64,000 nt of DNA, taken from NCBI GenBank assembly GCA_003552925.1, contig PUOX01000024.1:62001-126000 (forward strand), written 5' to 3'. Positions 22,680 through 32,742 of the stretch are shown here, piece by piece. Under the pieces are notes generated by a model. That model worked only from the letters and a program-made list of their open reading frames with translations. It ran no database searches and was not told the DNA's origin. The DNA comes from Mollicutes bacterium. GTDB lineage: Bacteria > Bacillota_I > Bacilli_A > Izemoplasmatales > Izemoplasmataceae. A program made the translations under genes and the position numbers. How positions within the stretch are numbered: position 1 is the first letter of the stretch; each line of letters begins with the position of its first letter.

Positions 22680-25490
22680 GTGATAAACAACATCGTAATT
22701 AAAGGGGCGAAAGAAAACAACCTTCAAAGCCTCGACATTTCGATCCCAAAACACAAGTTCATCGTCATGACAGGCCTTAGCGGCTCGGGCAAGACGTCTT
22801 TGGCCTTCGACACCATCTACAAAGAAGGACAGCGCCGCTATGTGGAAAGCCTGAGCGCCTACGCCCGCCAGTTTTTGGGCAATTTGGAAAAACCCAACGT
22901 GGAATCGATTGAAGGCCTTTCTCCCGCGATTTCCATCGACCAAAAAACCACCTCGAAAAACCCGCGCAGCACGGTGGGAACGGTCACGGAAATCTACGAC
23001 TACTTGCGTTTGCTTTATGCGAGAATCGGCACACCGATGTGTCCTCATCATCATGTGGAAATCAAATCACAAAGCATCGAGGAAATGACGGAGAAGATTC
23101 TTGAAAAAGAAGAAGGCACCCGTATAGAGGTGCTCGCCCCGATTGCCAAGGGCAAGAAGGGAACGCACCAAAAAACCCTCGAACAGCTCCGCAAAGACGG
23201 ATACGTGCGCATTCGCCTCAACAAGGAAATCGTCGATCTCGATCAAGAAATATCTTTGGACAAGAACAAAAAGCACGACATCGACGTGGTCATCGACCGT
23301 TTGAAACTGCGGCAAGCCATCCGCTCGCGCCTGTATGATTCACTTGAGACCGCTAGCAAGCTTGGCGAGGGGAAAGTCGTCGTTTTGCTCAACAAAAAGG
23401 AATACACTTTCAGCGAACATTTCGCATGCCCCCATTGCGACTTCAGCATCGGCGAACTCGAACCTCGTCTTTTCTCCTTTAATGCCCCATACGGCGCATG
23501 CGAAGCATGCGGAGGGTTGGGCTACACCAAAAAGATCGATCCGGATTTGCTGATTAATCCGAATCTCTCGGTCTATGAAGGCGCCATCAAAGGCTGGCAA
23601 AACACGAACACCTACCACTTCAAGCAACTCATCAGTCTAGGCGAGCACTACGGAATCGACTTGAAGAAGCCTTTCAACGAACTTTCCGACGAAGAGCAGG
23701 CTTTGATTTTTTACGGCTCGGATGAACCTATTCATTTCCGATTCCGCGGAAAGACCTCCAAAGTGCAACATGAAAAATACGACTACTACGAAGGCGTCAT
23801 CAATAATCTCGAGCGGCGATACATCGAAACAACCTCACGGTTCATGCGCGAATGGATTGAGACGTTGATGACCGAGAAAACATGCCGCACATGTCATGGG
23901 AAAAAACTTAACGAAGCCGCTTTGAGCGTCAAAGTCGGAGGCATCGACATCATTGAAATGACCGACTTGAGCGTGTCGAACTTGCTGGATTTCCTCTCCG
24001 GTTTGAAGTTGTCCAAAAACGCGGCGAAAATCAGCGAGATGGTCTTGAAAGAAATTTGCGAACGTCTGACGTTTTTGAAAAACGTCGGCCTTGATTACCT
24101 GACCCTTTCACGGAGGGCGGCGACGCTATCCGGTGGCGAATCCCAACGTATCCGTCTCGCCACGCAAATCGGCTCCCGCCTTACTGGAGTGCTTTATGTT
24201 TTAGACGAACCTTCCATCGGGTTGCACCAGCGCGACAATCTCCGTTTGATCAACACTTTGAAGTCCATGCGGGATTTGGGAAACACTTTGATTGTGGTGG
24301 AACACGACGAAGAAACGATGACATTGGCCGACGAGATTATCGACATAGGCCCTGGCGCCGGAGAACAAGGTGGAAAACTGGTCTTTCAAGGCACGTATGA
24401 AGACATCTTGAAAGCCGACCATTCCATCACGGGCCAATACCTTTCGAAGAAGAAACATATCCCTTTGCCTAAGACGCGTAGAACCAACCATAATGGACAC
24501 ATTGCCGTCAAAGGGGCCCGTGAGAACAACTTGAAAAACATCGACGTGAAGTTTCCTAAAGGTCTTCTGACCTTGGTCACCGGCGTCAGCGGCAGCGGGA
24601 AAAGCTCACTGGTCAACGAATGTCTTTTCAAAGGGCTCCATAACATCGTTTATCCGAAAAAACTGACTTCCGGCGATTTTGACGCCATTCAGGGCGGAGA
24701 AAAAATCGGCAAAATCATCAACATCGACCAAACTCCAATCGGCCGTACGCCCAGAAGCAATCCCGGCACCTACACCGGAGTGTTTGACGATATCCGCGAT
24801 GTTTTCGCGATGACGAACGAAGCCAAGATGCGTGGCTACAAAAAGGGACGGTTCTCCTTCAACGTCAAAGGAGGGCGCTGCGAAACTTGTAACGGCGACG
24901 GCTTGATCAAAATCGAGATGCATTTCTTGCCGGATGTCTACGTACCTTGTGAGGCGTGCGACGGCAAACGTTACAACAAAGAAACCCTGCAAGTCAAATA
25001 CAAAGGCAAAACGATTGCTGACGTGCTCGATATGACCATCGAAAGGGCGCATAAGTTTTTCGAGAATATCCCCAAGGCGTCGCATAAGCTCCAAACGCTG
25101 ATGGACGTCGGGCTTGGCTATCTCAAAATCGGACAGCCTGCGCCCACCCTTTCCGGCGGAGAGGCGCAACGCGTGAAGCTGGCCAAGGAGCTGCACAAGC
25201 GCATCACATCCGACACATTCTACATTTTGGACGAACCGACAACCGGCCTTCATACCGATGATGTCAAACGGTTGCTTGAAGTCTTGAACGCGATTGTCGA
25301 CGAAGGCGCCACCGTCGTCGTCATCGAACACAACCTCGAAGTCATCAAAGTAGCCGACCACATCATCGACTTGGGGCCTGAAGGCGGTGACGCCGGAGGC
25401 GAAATCATCGCCGAGGGAACCCCGGAAGAGGTGGCTCGAAATGATAAGAGCCATACGGGCAAGTTTTTGCGAAACGTTTTGAAAGGATAG
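22680..25490 (+). CDS. uvrA: Excinuclease ABC subunit A
   Basis: MTGLSGSGKTSLAFDTIYKEGQRRYVESLSAYARQFLG; two ABC signatures; zinc fingers. Confidence 0.97.
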   Translation: MINNIVIKGAKENNLQSLDISIPKHKFIVMTGLSGSGKTSLAFDTIYKEGQRRYVESLSAYARQFLGNLEKPNVESIEGLSPAISIDQKTTSKNPRSTVGTVTEIYDYLRLLYARIGTPMCPHHHVEIKSQSIEEMTEKILEKEEGTRIEVLAPIAKGKKGTHQKTLEQLRKDGYVRIRLNKEIVDLDQEISLDKNKKHDIDVVIDRLKLRQAIRSRLYDSLETASKLGEGKVVVLLNKKEYTFSEHFACPHCDFSIGELEPRLFSFNAPYGACEACGGLGYTKKIDPDLLINPNLSVYEGAIKGWQNTNTYHFKQLISLGEHYGIDLKKPFNELSDEEQALIFYGSDEPIHFRFRGKTSKVQHEKYDYYEGVINNLERRYIETTSRFMREWIETLMTEKTCRTCHGKKLNEAALSVKVGGIDIIEMTDLSVSNLLDFLSGLKLSKNAAKISEMVLKEICERLTFLKNVGLDYLTLSRRAATLSGGESQRIRLATQIGSRLTGVLYVLDEPSIGLHQRDNLRLINTLKSMRDLGNTLIVVEHDEETMTLADEIIDIGPGAGEQGGKLVFQGTYEDILKADHSITGQYLSKKKHIPLPKTRRTNHNGHIAVKGARENNLKNIDVKFPKGLLTLVTGVSGSGKSSLVNECLFKGLHNIVYPKKLTSGDFDAIQGGEKIGKIINIDQTPIGRTPRSNPGTYTGVFDDIRDVFAMTNEAKMRGYKKGRFSFNVKGGRCETCNGDGLIKIEMHFLPDVYVPCEACDGKRYNKETLQVKYKGKTIADVLDMTIERAHKFFENIPKASHKLQTLMDVGLGYLKIGQPAPTLSGGEAQRVKLAKELHKRITSDTFYILDEPTTGLHTDDVKRLLEVLNAIVDEGATVVVIEHNLEVIKVADHIIDLGPEGGDAGGEIIAEGTPEEVARNDKSHTGKFLRNVLKG

Positions 25491-25495
25491 TGCAT

Positions 25496-26122
25496 ATGAG
25501 CGAAGAAGAAAAGGACAAAAAAAGTGAAGGGAACAACCAAAAAAACTCGAAGAGTTCCGACGATGCAAACCATGAAAACGACCAAGACCAACCGCAGGAC
25601 AAAGAAAAAGAACGCAAAGACAAGGAAAAAGAGCTTGAAGAACTTTTGAAAACTTTAAAGAAGCTTGAGGAAGAGAAAAAGAAGACCAGCCGGAAAAGCA
25701 AAGCCAACCGCATGATCATGGTTGAGTTCGGTGCATCGTTCCACAGCAACGGCTTCATCAATTTCATCATGTATTTTTTGATGAACCTAGTGGTCATCAC
25801 CGGCTTGTTTGAACTCTTCAACCTTGTCGATTTTCAACGAACTTTGGGCAGCGTAGTGTTGTTTGCTTTGCTTTATACGTTTTTGGAGATGCTTTTCCGC
25901 AATTATGTGCTACTCAACCATTTCCGTTTTGTCCTTAGGACATTCGGGTTCATCTTCTTTTTCGGATACCTGACCATCTTCTTCTTGTTGGAGCGCTATG
26001 CGTTCGAATTCATCACATTCCCCACCGAAACGCACATTATATTGTTTGTGGCCGTTTTTATCACGGTCCGCTATGTTTTGAGCCATTTGATACGTCATGC
26101 CGTTTTGAAAGCCATGAGGTGA
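25496..26122 (+). CDS. Membrane protein with long highly charged N-terminal region, unknown function
   Basis: About 60 residues rich in K/E/D/N/Q followed by several hydrophobic TM segments. Confidence 0.75.
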   Translation: MSEEEKDKKSEGNNQKNSKSSDDANHENDQDQPQDKEKERKDKEKELEELLKTLKKLEEEKKKTSRKSKANRMIMVEFGASFHSNGFINFIMYFLMNLVVITGLFELFNLVDFQRTLGSVVLFALLYTFLEMLFRNYVLLNHFRFVLRTFGFIFFFGYLTIFFLLERYAFEFITFPTETHIILFVAVFITVRYVLSHLIRHAVLKAMR

Positions 26123-26126
26123 TACC

Positions 26127-27053
26127 GTGAGTTTATACGTACGCGACATTGTCCAAGCGTTTGATATGCATGTGGAAAGCGGGAAGAAGGGGTTGAACAC
26201 TCCGGTGGAGAACTCTCAACTCACTCGCCCGGGCATCGAACTGGCCGGATTGTTCGATTTCTTTGAAAACGACCGTCTGCAGATTTTCGGAAGCAAGGAA
26301 ATCGCCTTCTTCAACGGTTTAAGTGAAGAAGACCGGGAGATTCGTGTCGACATTTTGTTTCAGAAGAAACCGCCGGCGTTTGTGTTTTCCCGCCATGTCG
26401 ACATTCCCGAAGTGTTCCGTCGCAAAGGAGACGAATACAACATCGCCGTGCTCAAAAGCGAGCTTCGCACCAGCGAGCTTTTCAGCTTGTTGTATCAGTA
26501 CCTCTTTTCCAAGCTTGCGCCGCGTAAAAGCCTGCACGGGTCGTTGGTCGACATCAACGGCATCGGCGTCATGATTCGCGGAAAAAGCGGCATCGGAAAA
26601 AGCGAGGTCGCTTTAGAACTCGTTCGTCGGGGGCATCAGCTCGTTGCCGACGATAGAATTGACGTTTATGAACGCGAAGTCGGTCAAGTGATTGGAGAAG
26701 CACCTGATTTGATTCGTGAACACCTTGAAATTCGCGGCATTGGCGTTGTCAATGTGGTGAAACTTTTCGGCGCAAGCGCCTTTAAGGAAAACAAGCCGAT
26801 TGACCTGATTGTGGAGCTAGTTGCTTGGCAAAAAGAGGGCGACTATGATAGATTAGGATTAGAGACGGAAAGCGAGCGTCTTTTTGAGACAGACATTCCA
26901 TACGTGCAAGTTCCCATCACCGCAGCCAGAAGCGTCCCTTCTTTGATTGAGGTGGCGGCGATGAACACCCGCTTGAAATCCCTGGGTACGAACATGGCCA
27001 AAGACTTTACAGAAGCCGTTTCCCAGGAAATCGAGCGCAAAAACAAAAAGTGA
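26127..27053 (+). CDS. hprK: HPr kinase/phosphorylase
   Basis: GSLVDINGIGVMIRGKSGIGKSEVALELVRRGHQLVADD; EIRGIGVVNV. Confidence 0.96.
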   Translation: MSLYVRDIVQAFDMHVESGKKGLNTPVENSQLTRPGIELAGLFDFFENDRLQIFGSKEIAFFNGLSEEDREIRVDILFQKKPPAFVFSRHVDIPEVFRRKGDEYNIAVLKSELRTSELFSLLYQYLFSKLAPRKSLHGSLVDINGIGVMIRGKSGIGKSEVALELVRRGHQLVADDRIDVYEREVGQVIGEAPDLIREHLEIRGIGVVNVVKLFGASAFKENKPIDLIVELVAWQKEGDYDRLGLETESERLFETDIPYVQVPITAARSVPSLIEVAAMNTRLKSLGTNMAKDFTEAVSQEIERKNKK

Positions 27054-27064
27054 GTTGGTAAACC

Positions 27065-27982
27065 ATGGCAAACCTATTGACCGTTGTCCACAACCTTCCC
27101 CGTCAAGAAATAGAACCTCTGCGGAACTATTTATTCAGCGCGGGGCCGTTCACGGTGTACTTTTACAGCTTTTTCATCGTCATCGGCATTTTATGCGCTT
27201 TAGGCCTGGGCCTTCATGAAGGCAAGAAAATCGGCGTCAAAAGCGACCACATCATCGACGGGCTGATCATCATTTTGCCTCTTTCGATTATTGGCACCCG
27301 CTTGTGGTATGTCATCTTTCAATGGGACCAATACCGCAACAATCTCGGCGACATCGTCCGCATATGGGATGGAGGGCTCGCGATTCACGGCGGGTTCATC
27401 ACCGCGTTCGTGGCGACTATCGTTTACACCAAAAAACGCAACATCGACCTGTTCCGCGCGTTGGACTTGATGGCCCCGGGCTTTTTGATTGCCCAAGCGC
27501 TCGGCCGTTGGGGCAACTTCTTCAACCAGGAAGCCCATGGAACCGTCATCGGCGGGTTGACGAACGGAAACGCGGCTTTGGACCACGACGCTCAGCGGGA
27601 GTTTTTGACCGGAACGCTCCGGTTGCCCGCGTTCATCACCGACAACATGTTTTTCAACGCGGATTACGGCTGGCACTACTATCATCCCACCTTCCTCTAC
27701 GAATCGCTATGGAACATACTTGGCTTGATTATCGTGCTTGTGCTTCGCCGCACGAAGCTAATCCGTTCCGGCGATCTGGTGGCGTTTTACCTGATTTGGT
27801 ATTCCGCGGCCCGCTTCTTCATCGAATCCTTGCGCACCGATGCGCTAATGATAGGCAATCTGCGCACCGCTCAAGTAGTCTCGATTCTGATGATTCTCGG
27901 CGGCGTGGCGTTTTTGGTTCTCAACCGCTACGTGTTCCGCCGCAAGCACTATTATAAATATCTTGAAGAGCACAAAGCTTAG
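27065..27982 (+). CDS. lgt: Prolipoprotein diacylglyceryl transferase
   Basis: IWDGGLAIHGG; ALGRWGNFFNQEAHG; HPTFLYESLWN. Confidence 0.95.
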   Translation: MANLLTVVHNLPRQEIEPLRNYLFSAGPFTVYFYSFFIVIGILCALGLGLHEGKKIGVKSDHIIDGLIIILPLSIIGTRLWYVIFQWDQYRNNLGDIVRIWDGGLAIHGGFITAFVATIVYTKKRNIDLFRALDLMAPGFLIAQALGRWGNFFNQEAHGTVIGGLTNGNAALDHDAQREFLTGTLRLPAFITDNMFFNADYGWHYYHPTFLYESLWNILGLIIVLVLRRTKLIRSGDLVAFYLIWYSAARFFIESLRTDALMIGNLRTAQVVSILMILGGVAFLVLNRYVFRRKHYYKYLEEHKA

Positions 27983-27997
27983 TTTAGAGGTGATTCT

Positions 27998-28921
27998 ATG
28001 AACGATGTCATCATCATCGGCGCCGGTCCCGGAGGCATGACCGCCGCCATTTACACCCAACGCGCAAATTTGGAGACCATGATGATTGAAAAGTCTGCGC
28101 CCGGGGGCTACATGGTCAACACATTCGAAATCGAGAACTATCCTGGTTTCGGAAGAGTTTCGGGCTACGAACTCAGTGAGAAAATGTTCAACCACACGCA
28201 AGAGTTGGGCGTCAAGTACCAATACGGCGATGTTGAGAAAATTGTCGACAAAGACACGTACAAAGAAGTCCATACACAAGACGGAAAGGTCTACAAGACG
28301 AAAGCCGTCATCGTCGGCAGCGGCACTGTGCCGCGCAAGGTCGGCAGTGAAGGCGAAGAGAAATTTTTCAGCAAAGGCATCAGTTTTTGCGCCGTGTGCG
28401 ACGGGGCCTTTTTCAAAGGACAAGAAGTGATTGTCTTAGGCGGCGGAAACAGCGCTCTCGACGAAGCGATGTATTTGACCTCGATGGACATCGATGTGAC
28501 CGTCGTCAACATCCTCGATTCTTTGCAGGCGGACAAAGGAACGGTCGAAAAGGCGAAGAAAAACCCGCGCATCAAATTCTTGTTAGGATATGAAGTCGTG
28601 AAATTCGAAGGCGAGGACAAGCTTGAACGCGTGACCCTCAAAAACGTCAAAACCGATGAAACCATGGTGAAAGAAGTTCCGGGCGTGTTCGTGTTCATCG
28701 GTCAGATTCCCAACTCCGTATTCGTCAAAGATCTCGGCATCACCAACGACAGAGGCTACATCGTCGCCAACGAACGAATGGAGACTAAGGTGCCGGGCGT
28801 GTTCGCCATCGGCGACGTGATTGAAAAAGAGCTTCGTCAAATCGTAACCGCCACCGGCGATGGAGCGATTGCGGCACAATCTTGCGCCAAATACATCGAA
28901 AACTTGCAAACCGACGCGTAA
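27998..28921 (+). CDS. trxB: Thioredoxin reductase
   Basis: IIGAGPGGMTAAIYTQRA; CAVCDGAFF; VFAIGDV. Confidence 0.95.
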   Translation: MNDVIIIGAGPGGMTAAIYTQRANLETMMIEKSAPGGYMVNTFEIENYPGFGRVSGYELSEKMFNHTQELGVKYQYGDVEKIVDKDTYKEVHTQDGKVYKTKAVIVGSGTVPRKVGSEGEEKFFSKGISFCAVCDGAFFKGQEVIVLGGGNSALDEAMYLTSMDIDVTVVNILDSLQADKGTVEKAKKNPRIKFLLGYEVVKFEGEDKLERVTLKNVKTDETMVKEVPGVFVFIGQIPNSVFVKDLGITNDRGYIVANERMETKVPGVFAIGDVIEKELRQIVTATGDGAIAAQSCAKYIENLQTDA

Positions 28922-28950
28922 AAAACGATGGCCATCCATCGTTTTTTTTT
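28921..28950 (+). terminator. Rho-independent terminator
   Basis: AAAAAACGATGG ccatccatcg T-run. Confidence 0.85.
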
Positions 28951-28996
28951 TGGTTTTACGGTATAATGGTGGGGAGTTGGGAAGAGGTGGTGGACA

Positions 28997-29503
28997 TTGT
29001 CGTATGCGTTTTACGTCGTGGTGTACGGGTTTTTCGGATATCTCCTTGAACGTTTCATCAATCTGATCGCTTACGGGCACCTTTACGACAATTCTCTGTT
29101 GATTACGCCCGTGCAGCCGATGTATGGTCTTGGTGTCGTGGGGGCGCTGGCAGGATTCAATCTTCTTCGAAAAGCGAAAATTCATGGGAAACGGCTTTAT
29201 GTGGCGACTCTTGTCATTGCCTACATTGCGACCGCACTTAGCGAATACGCTTCGGGGACGCTCTATGAGCATTTCTACGGCGTGCGGTTGTGGGATTACC
29301 GGATGACGTTCCCCTTTTGCGCGGGACCCTACACATGTTTTGTGCCGACGGCCATGTTCGCGCTTTTGGCGTTTCTCACCGTTTGCTTTGTCCACCCTTA
29401 CTTGGACCTTTTCTTGCGGCTCATCCCCAAGTCCGTCCGAATCGGGGCGGTGTTGATTGTCCTGGTCGACATGTTTTTTACTTACAGTGAGGTGTTTTTA
29501 TGA
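28997..29503 (+). CDS. Putative ABC-transporter type IV (CmpB-like) membrane protein
   Basis: YVVVYGFFGYLLE...TPVQPMYGLGVVGAL...SGTLYEHFYGVRLWDY. Confidence 0.55.
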   Translation: MSYAFYVVVYGFFGYLLERFINLIAYGHLYDNSLLITPVQPMYGLGVVGALAGFNLLRKAKIHGKRLYVATLVIAYIATALSEYASGTLYEHFYGVRLWDYRMTFPFCAGPYTCFVPTAMFALLAFLTVCFVHPYLDLFLRLIPKSVRIGAVLIVLVDMFFTYSEVFL

Positions 29504-30132
29504 ACAAGAACGACGCTTTTGTGGCGTTTGCCGCTTTGGCGGTTGCCGTGCTCTTAATGGTGCCGACCACCCATCAAGCCTTTTTTGGGTTCACTGACGA
29601 ATATTACGTGCTGGGCGGTTTTATCAAGTTCTTCCTTTTCGCGTCTTTCGGGGATCTCTTGTCGCGAAGGATACGCCATGGCGATTGGAAAGTTCTCGGC
29701 ATGTTCCCCAAAGCAATAGCCTGGGGAGTTATCGGCGTTTTCGTCGTGTACGCCTTTCGTGTTTTCAGCGGCGGAGTGGCCGCCATGCAAGAAGAAGGCG
29801 TTTTGCCTTATGAGGATGTACGCTTCTTCTTTGCGTTCTTTACGAGCTTCTTTATGAATCTGTTCTTCGCCCCGGCTATGATGCTCGCCCACCGCATGAG
29901 CGACGCGTACATTGAGATGCGTATCAAAAATACTGGTAAAACGCTGAATGAAGCTCTTAAAACTATTGACTACACAGCGTTTTTGCGCATGCTTTTTCGC
30001 ACAATTCCATTGTTTTGGCTGCCCGCCCACACCATTACGTTTTTGCTTTCGCCGACGTATCGGGCGTTCTTCGCCGCTTTGCTTGGTGTGATGTTGGGAT
30101 TGTTCTTGAATTTATTCAAAAAATCGGCCTGA
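29500..30132 (+). CDS. Membrane protein of unknown function
   Basis: Start overlaps the upstream stop (ATGA); multiple TM segments. Confidence 0.7.
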   Translation: MNKNDAFVAFAALAVAVLLMVPTTHQAFFGFTDEYYVLGGFIKFFLFASFGDLLSRRIRHGDWKVLGMFPKAIAWGVIGVFVVYAFRVFSGGVAAMQEEGVLPYEDVRFFFAFFTSFFMNLFFAPAMMLAHRMSDAYIEMRIKNTGKTLNEALKTIDYTAFLRMLFRTIPLFWLPAHTITFLLSPTYRAFFAALLGVMLGLFLNLFKKSA

Positions 30133-30141
30133 GGAGGTGCG

Positions 30142-31104
30142 GTGATGAGTTTCACATCGGACACAAAACGGGAACTGATGGACATAGAGTATAATAACGA
30201 CTGTTGTAGAGTCGCTTCTCTGAGCGCTTTACTGGCCATAAACGGCTACCTTTCATTGTCAAGCGAAGGCATGAGGCTTGTCTTTCAAACCTCGTCTTTG
30301 CCTTTGGCGCGAAAGACGATACAGGCCTTGAAACGCCTTTACCCCGTCGAAGTTCAAGTTATCACAAAAAAAGGCGTCCGTTTGAAAAAACAAAACCAGT
30401 ACCTGATGGTGGTCAAGGACAAGGTCACCAGGATTGTACGGGAACTTGGCCTTATGGATGAAGAAAGAGGGTACGCCCGCGCGGTTGACGATGCCTTGAT
30501 CATGAAAGAGTGTTGCCAAAGAGCGTATTTGCGTGGCGCTTTTTTGGCCAGCGGCTCCATCAACCATCCCCGCAGTTCCAGTTATCACCTTGAAATCAGC
30601 GTCGAACACGAATCCTACGCCAAGGATTTGAAAGATTTGATGAACGAATACGAGTTCAAGGCGAAAACGCTGCGCAAAAAGCAACGCACCATCGTCTACA
30701 TCAAAGATTCGGAGAAGATTGGAGATTTCTTGAGGTTCATCGGCGCGTCAAAAGCTTTGATGACGTTTGAAGACGAACGCATCAAAAGGGATTTCATCAA
30801 CTCCATCACCCGCGTGATGAACATGGAGATTGCCAATCAAAACAAAACCTTTGCGGCGGCGGACCGCCAGCTCAAAGAAATCGCCGTCATTGAGAACCTG
30901 CTCGATGTCGACACCTTGCCCAAAAGCATGCGGGAGGCCATGTATTTGCGCAAGAAATTCCCGGAGGCTTCTTTGAACGAGTTAAGCGAACTAAGCGAAG
31001 AACACCTCCCGGGCAAAATTTCCAAATCCGCTTTGAATCACCGTTTTCGCGGTATTTCGCAAAAAGCGGCGGAGGCTTTGGAGGCTTATTACGATGAAGG
31101 ATAG
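30142..31104 (+). CDS. whiA: DNA-binding protein WhiA
   Basis: SFTSDTKRELMDIEYNNDCCRVASLSALLAINGYLS; CCQRAYLRGAFLASGSINHP. Confidence 0.95.
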   Translation: MMSFTSDTKRELMDIEYNNDCCRVASLSALLAINGYLSLSSEGMRLVFQTSSLPLARKTIQALKRLYPVEVQVITKKGVRLKKQNQYLMVVKDKVTRIVRELGLMDEERGYARAVDDALIMKECCQRAYLRGAFLASGSINHPRSSSYHLEISVEHESYAKDLKDLMNEYEFKAKTLRKKQRTIVYIKDSEKIGDFLRFIGASKALMTFEDERIKRDFINSITRVMNMEIANQNKTFAAADRQLKEIAVIENLLDVDTLPKSMREAMYLRKKFPEASLNELSELSEEHLPGKISKSALNHRFRGISQKAAEALEAYYDEG

Positions 31105-31450
31105 AATTGGAATCGACATTGTCGAGTTTTTAGAAATTGAAGAACGTTTGAGCGAAAAATTTGTAAGTAGGGTTCTTTCCATTGAAGAACGCCAACTTTA
31201 TGATAAAATAGAAAACGCCAAACGGAAGACGGCGTTTTTGGCGGGGAGATTTGCGGCCAAGGAAGCGTACACGAAGGCCTATAAAAGTTTTGATTCCCCA
31301 TTGAACTTTCGCGACGTCAGCGTGTTGAACGACGCCGACGGAGCCCCCTACATCGTTTCGAAATACCGTAGCGAAGACGATGTTTTGATTAGCATTTCGC
31401 ATTCGCGACGTTACGCGATTGCGCTTTGCATGGTACGCACCAAGGAGTGA
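31094..31450 (+). CDS. acpS: Holo-[acyl-carrier-protein] synthase
   Basis: RIGIDIVEFLEIEERL; FLAGRFAAKEAYTKA; SISHSRRYAIA. Confidence 0.93.
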   Translation: MKDRIGIDIVEFLEIEERLSEKFVSRVLSIEERQLYDKIENAKRKTAFLAGRFAAKEAYTKAYKSFDSPLNFRDVSVLNDADGAPYIVSKYRSEDDVLISISHSRRYAIALCMVRTKE

Positions 31451-31455
31451 TTGTT

Positions 31456-31938
31456 ATGAAAAAACTAGCGACAGTGCTTGTCGTTTTGTCCTTTGCCTTG
31501 ATTCTCTCGGGTTGCCGGGATCAATACTTCGGCGACTATAGGACGGGAGATTTTGAACACATCAACCATTGGGAAGATTTTGAGAAGATCGGCGAAGACC
31601 AAGTTGAGGTTGTCTACATCTACAACCGCGATTTCAAAGGCACTTTCAACATTGGAAGCCGGGAAGCGAACGAGGAAGTTTTTCGCTTCGGCATGGAAAA
31701 CGAATTGGGCCTAAACATGATTTTGATCAACTCCCGTGAAATGCAAGGTCAAAGACCGCATGGCGTCGATCGCTATCAACCACAGCTTCTTTTGGTGAAC
31801 AATGGTGTCGTCACCGAACGGGAGACCGGCGCCACCCACATTTTACGATTCATTGAAAGCCTCGAAAACGAAGAATACGAACTCCCGGGCATAGAGAACG
31901 ATGACAACAACGACGAAACGAACGACAACGACGAATAA
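31456..31938 (+). CDS. Lipoprotein, cysteine-less thioredoxin-like homologue of the downstream gene
   Basis: Lipobox LILSGC; FEHINHWEDFEKI aligns with FEHIRDWDEFDDI in the next gene. Confidence 0.7.
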   Translation: MKKLATVLVVLSFALILSGCRDQYFGDYRTGDFEHINHWEDFEKIGEDQVEVVYIYNRDFKGTFNIGSREANEEVFRFGMENELGLNMILINSREMQGQRPHGVDRYQPQLLLVNNGVVTERETGATHILRFIESLENEEYELPGIENDDNNDETNDNDE

Positions 31939-31960
31939 GAATCCATTGTTAGGATGAGGT

Positions 31961-32722
31961 ATGAATATGACGAAATATCGCACCCTCTTTACCTTTACCA
32001 TGACAATCTTGTTGGGTCTTGTCTTGGCCGCTTGCGCCTCGAGTCCGAATTACGATGATTTTAGGCATATTCGCCATTGGGACGAGTTTGACGATATTGT
32101 GGCTCAAGAAGATGGTGATCTTTTCTTCTTGTATATTTACCTTGAGGGTTGTCCGGCCTGCCGCGAAGTGAAAGACGACGTGTTTGATTTCGCCACCGAA
32201 AACAAGGGCAACCACTCCGTGTACTTTGTGGACAGGGCCGATATTGCGGGCACCGCACCTTTTGAGACCGGGCGGTACGTTCCGGCGCTGATAGCGGTCC
32301 GTGATGGTGAAAAAGCCGATCTCGAAACCGGCGTCAGCGGGATTCGCAGCATTATCGATGCCGTAGAGGACGGTAGCTACACCCATGATTATGCCGATTT
32401 CGAACACATTCGCGATTGGGACGAGTTTGACGATATCGCCGACTCCGAAGACCGTGGGTATCTCTTGTATTTCTACCTTGAGAACTGTCCGGCCTGCCGC
32501 GAGGTGCAAGACGAAGTCTTCGATTACGCCGCAAGGTCCGATGGGCATTACAATGTATACTTTGTCGATGGAGCGGACATCGAGGGCACCCCTTCTTTCG
32601 AGACCGGCCAATACGTGCCCGCGTTTTTTGTCTTCAGCGACGATGAGATACTCGACCATCAAACCGGCGTCAGCGGGGTCCGCAATGTCTTAGACGCCGT
32701 TACAGAGTACGACTCGCCTTGA
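31961..32722 (+). CDS. Lipoprotein with two tandem thioredoxin-like domains, each with CPAC
   Basis: Lipobox LVLAAC; YLEGCPACREVKDDVFDF and YLENCPACREVQDEVFDY. Confidence 0.85.
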   Translation: MNMTKYRTLFTFTMTILLGLVLAACASSPNYDDFRHIRHWDEFDDIVAQEDGDLFFLYIYLEGCPACREVKDDVFDFATENKGNHSVYFVDRADIAGTAPFETGRYVPALIAVRDGEKADLETGVSGIRSIIDAVEDGSYTHDYADFEHIRDWDEFDDIADSEDRGYLLYFYLENCPACREVQDEVFDYAARSDGHYNVYFVDGADIEGTPSFETGQYVPAFFVFSDDEILDHQTGVSGVRNVLDAVTEYDSP

Positions 32723-32742
32723 TACCTGAAAGGATGAACTCC

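Noticed and set aside
24606-25568. 320-aa minus-strand ORF
   Set aside because: Antisense shadow of the conserved uvrA C-terminus.
27304-27957. 217-aa plus-strand ORF in an alternative frame of lgt
   Set aside because: Out-of-frame overlap with the fully conserved lgt.
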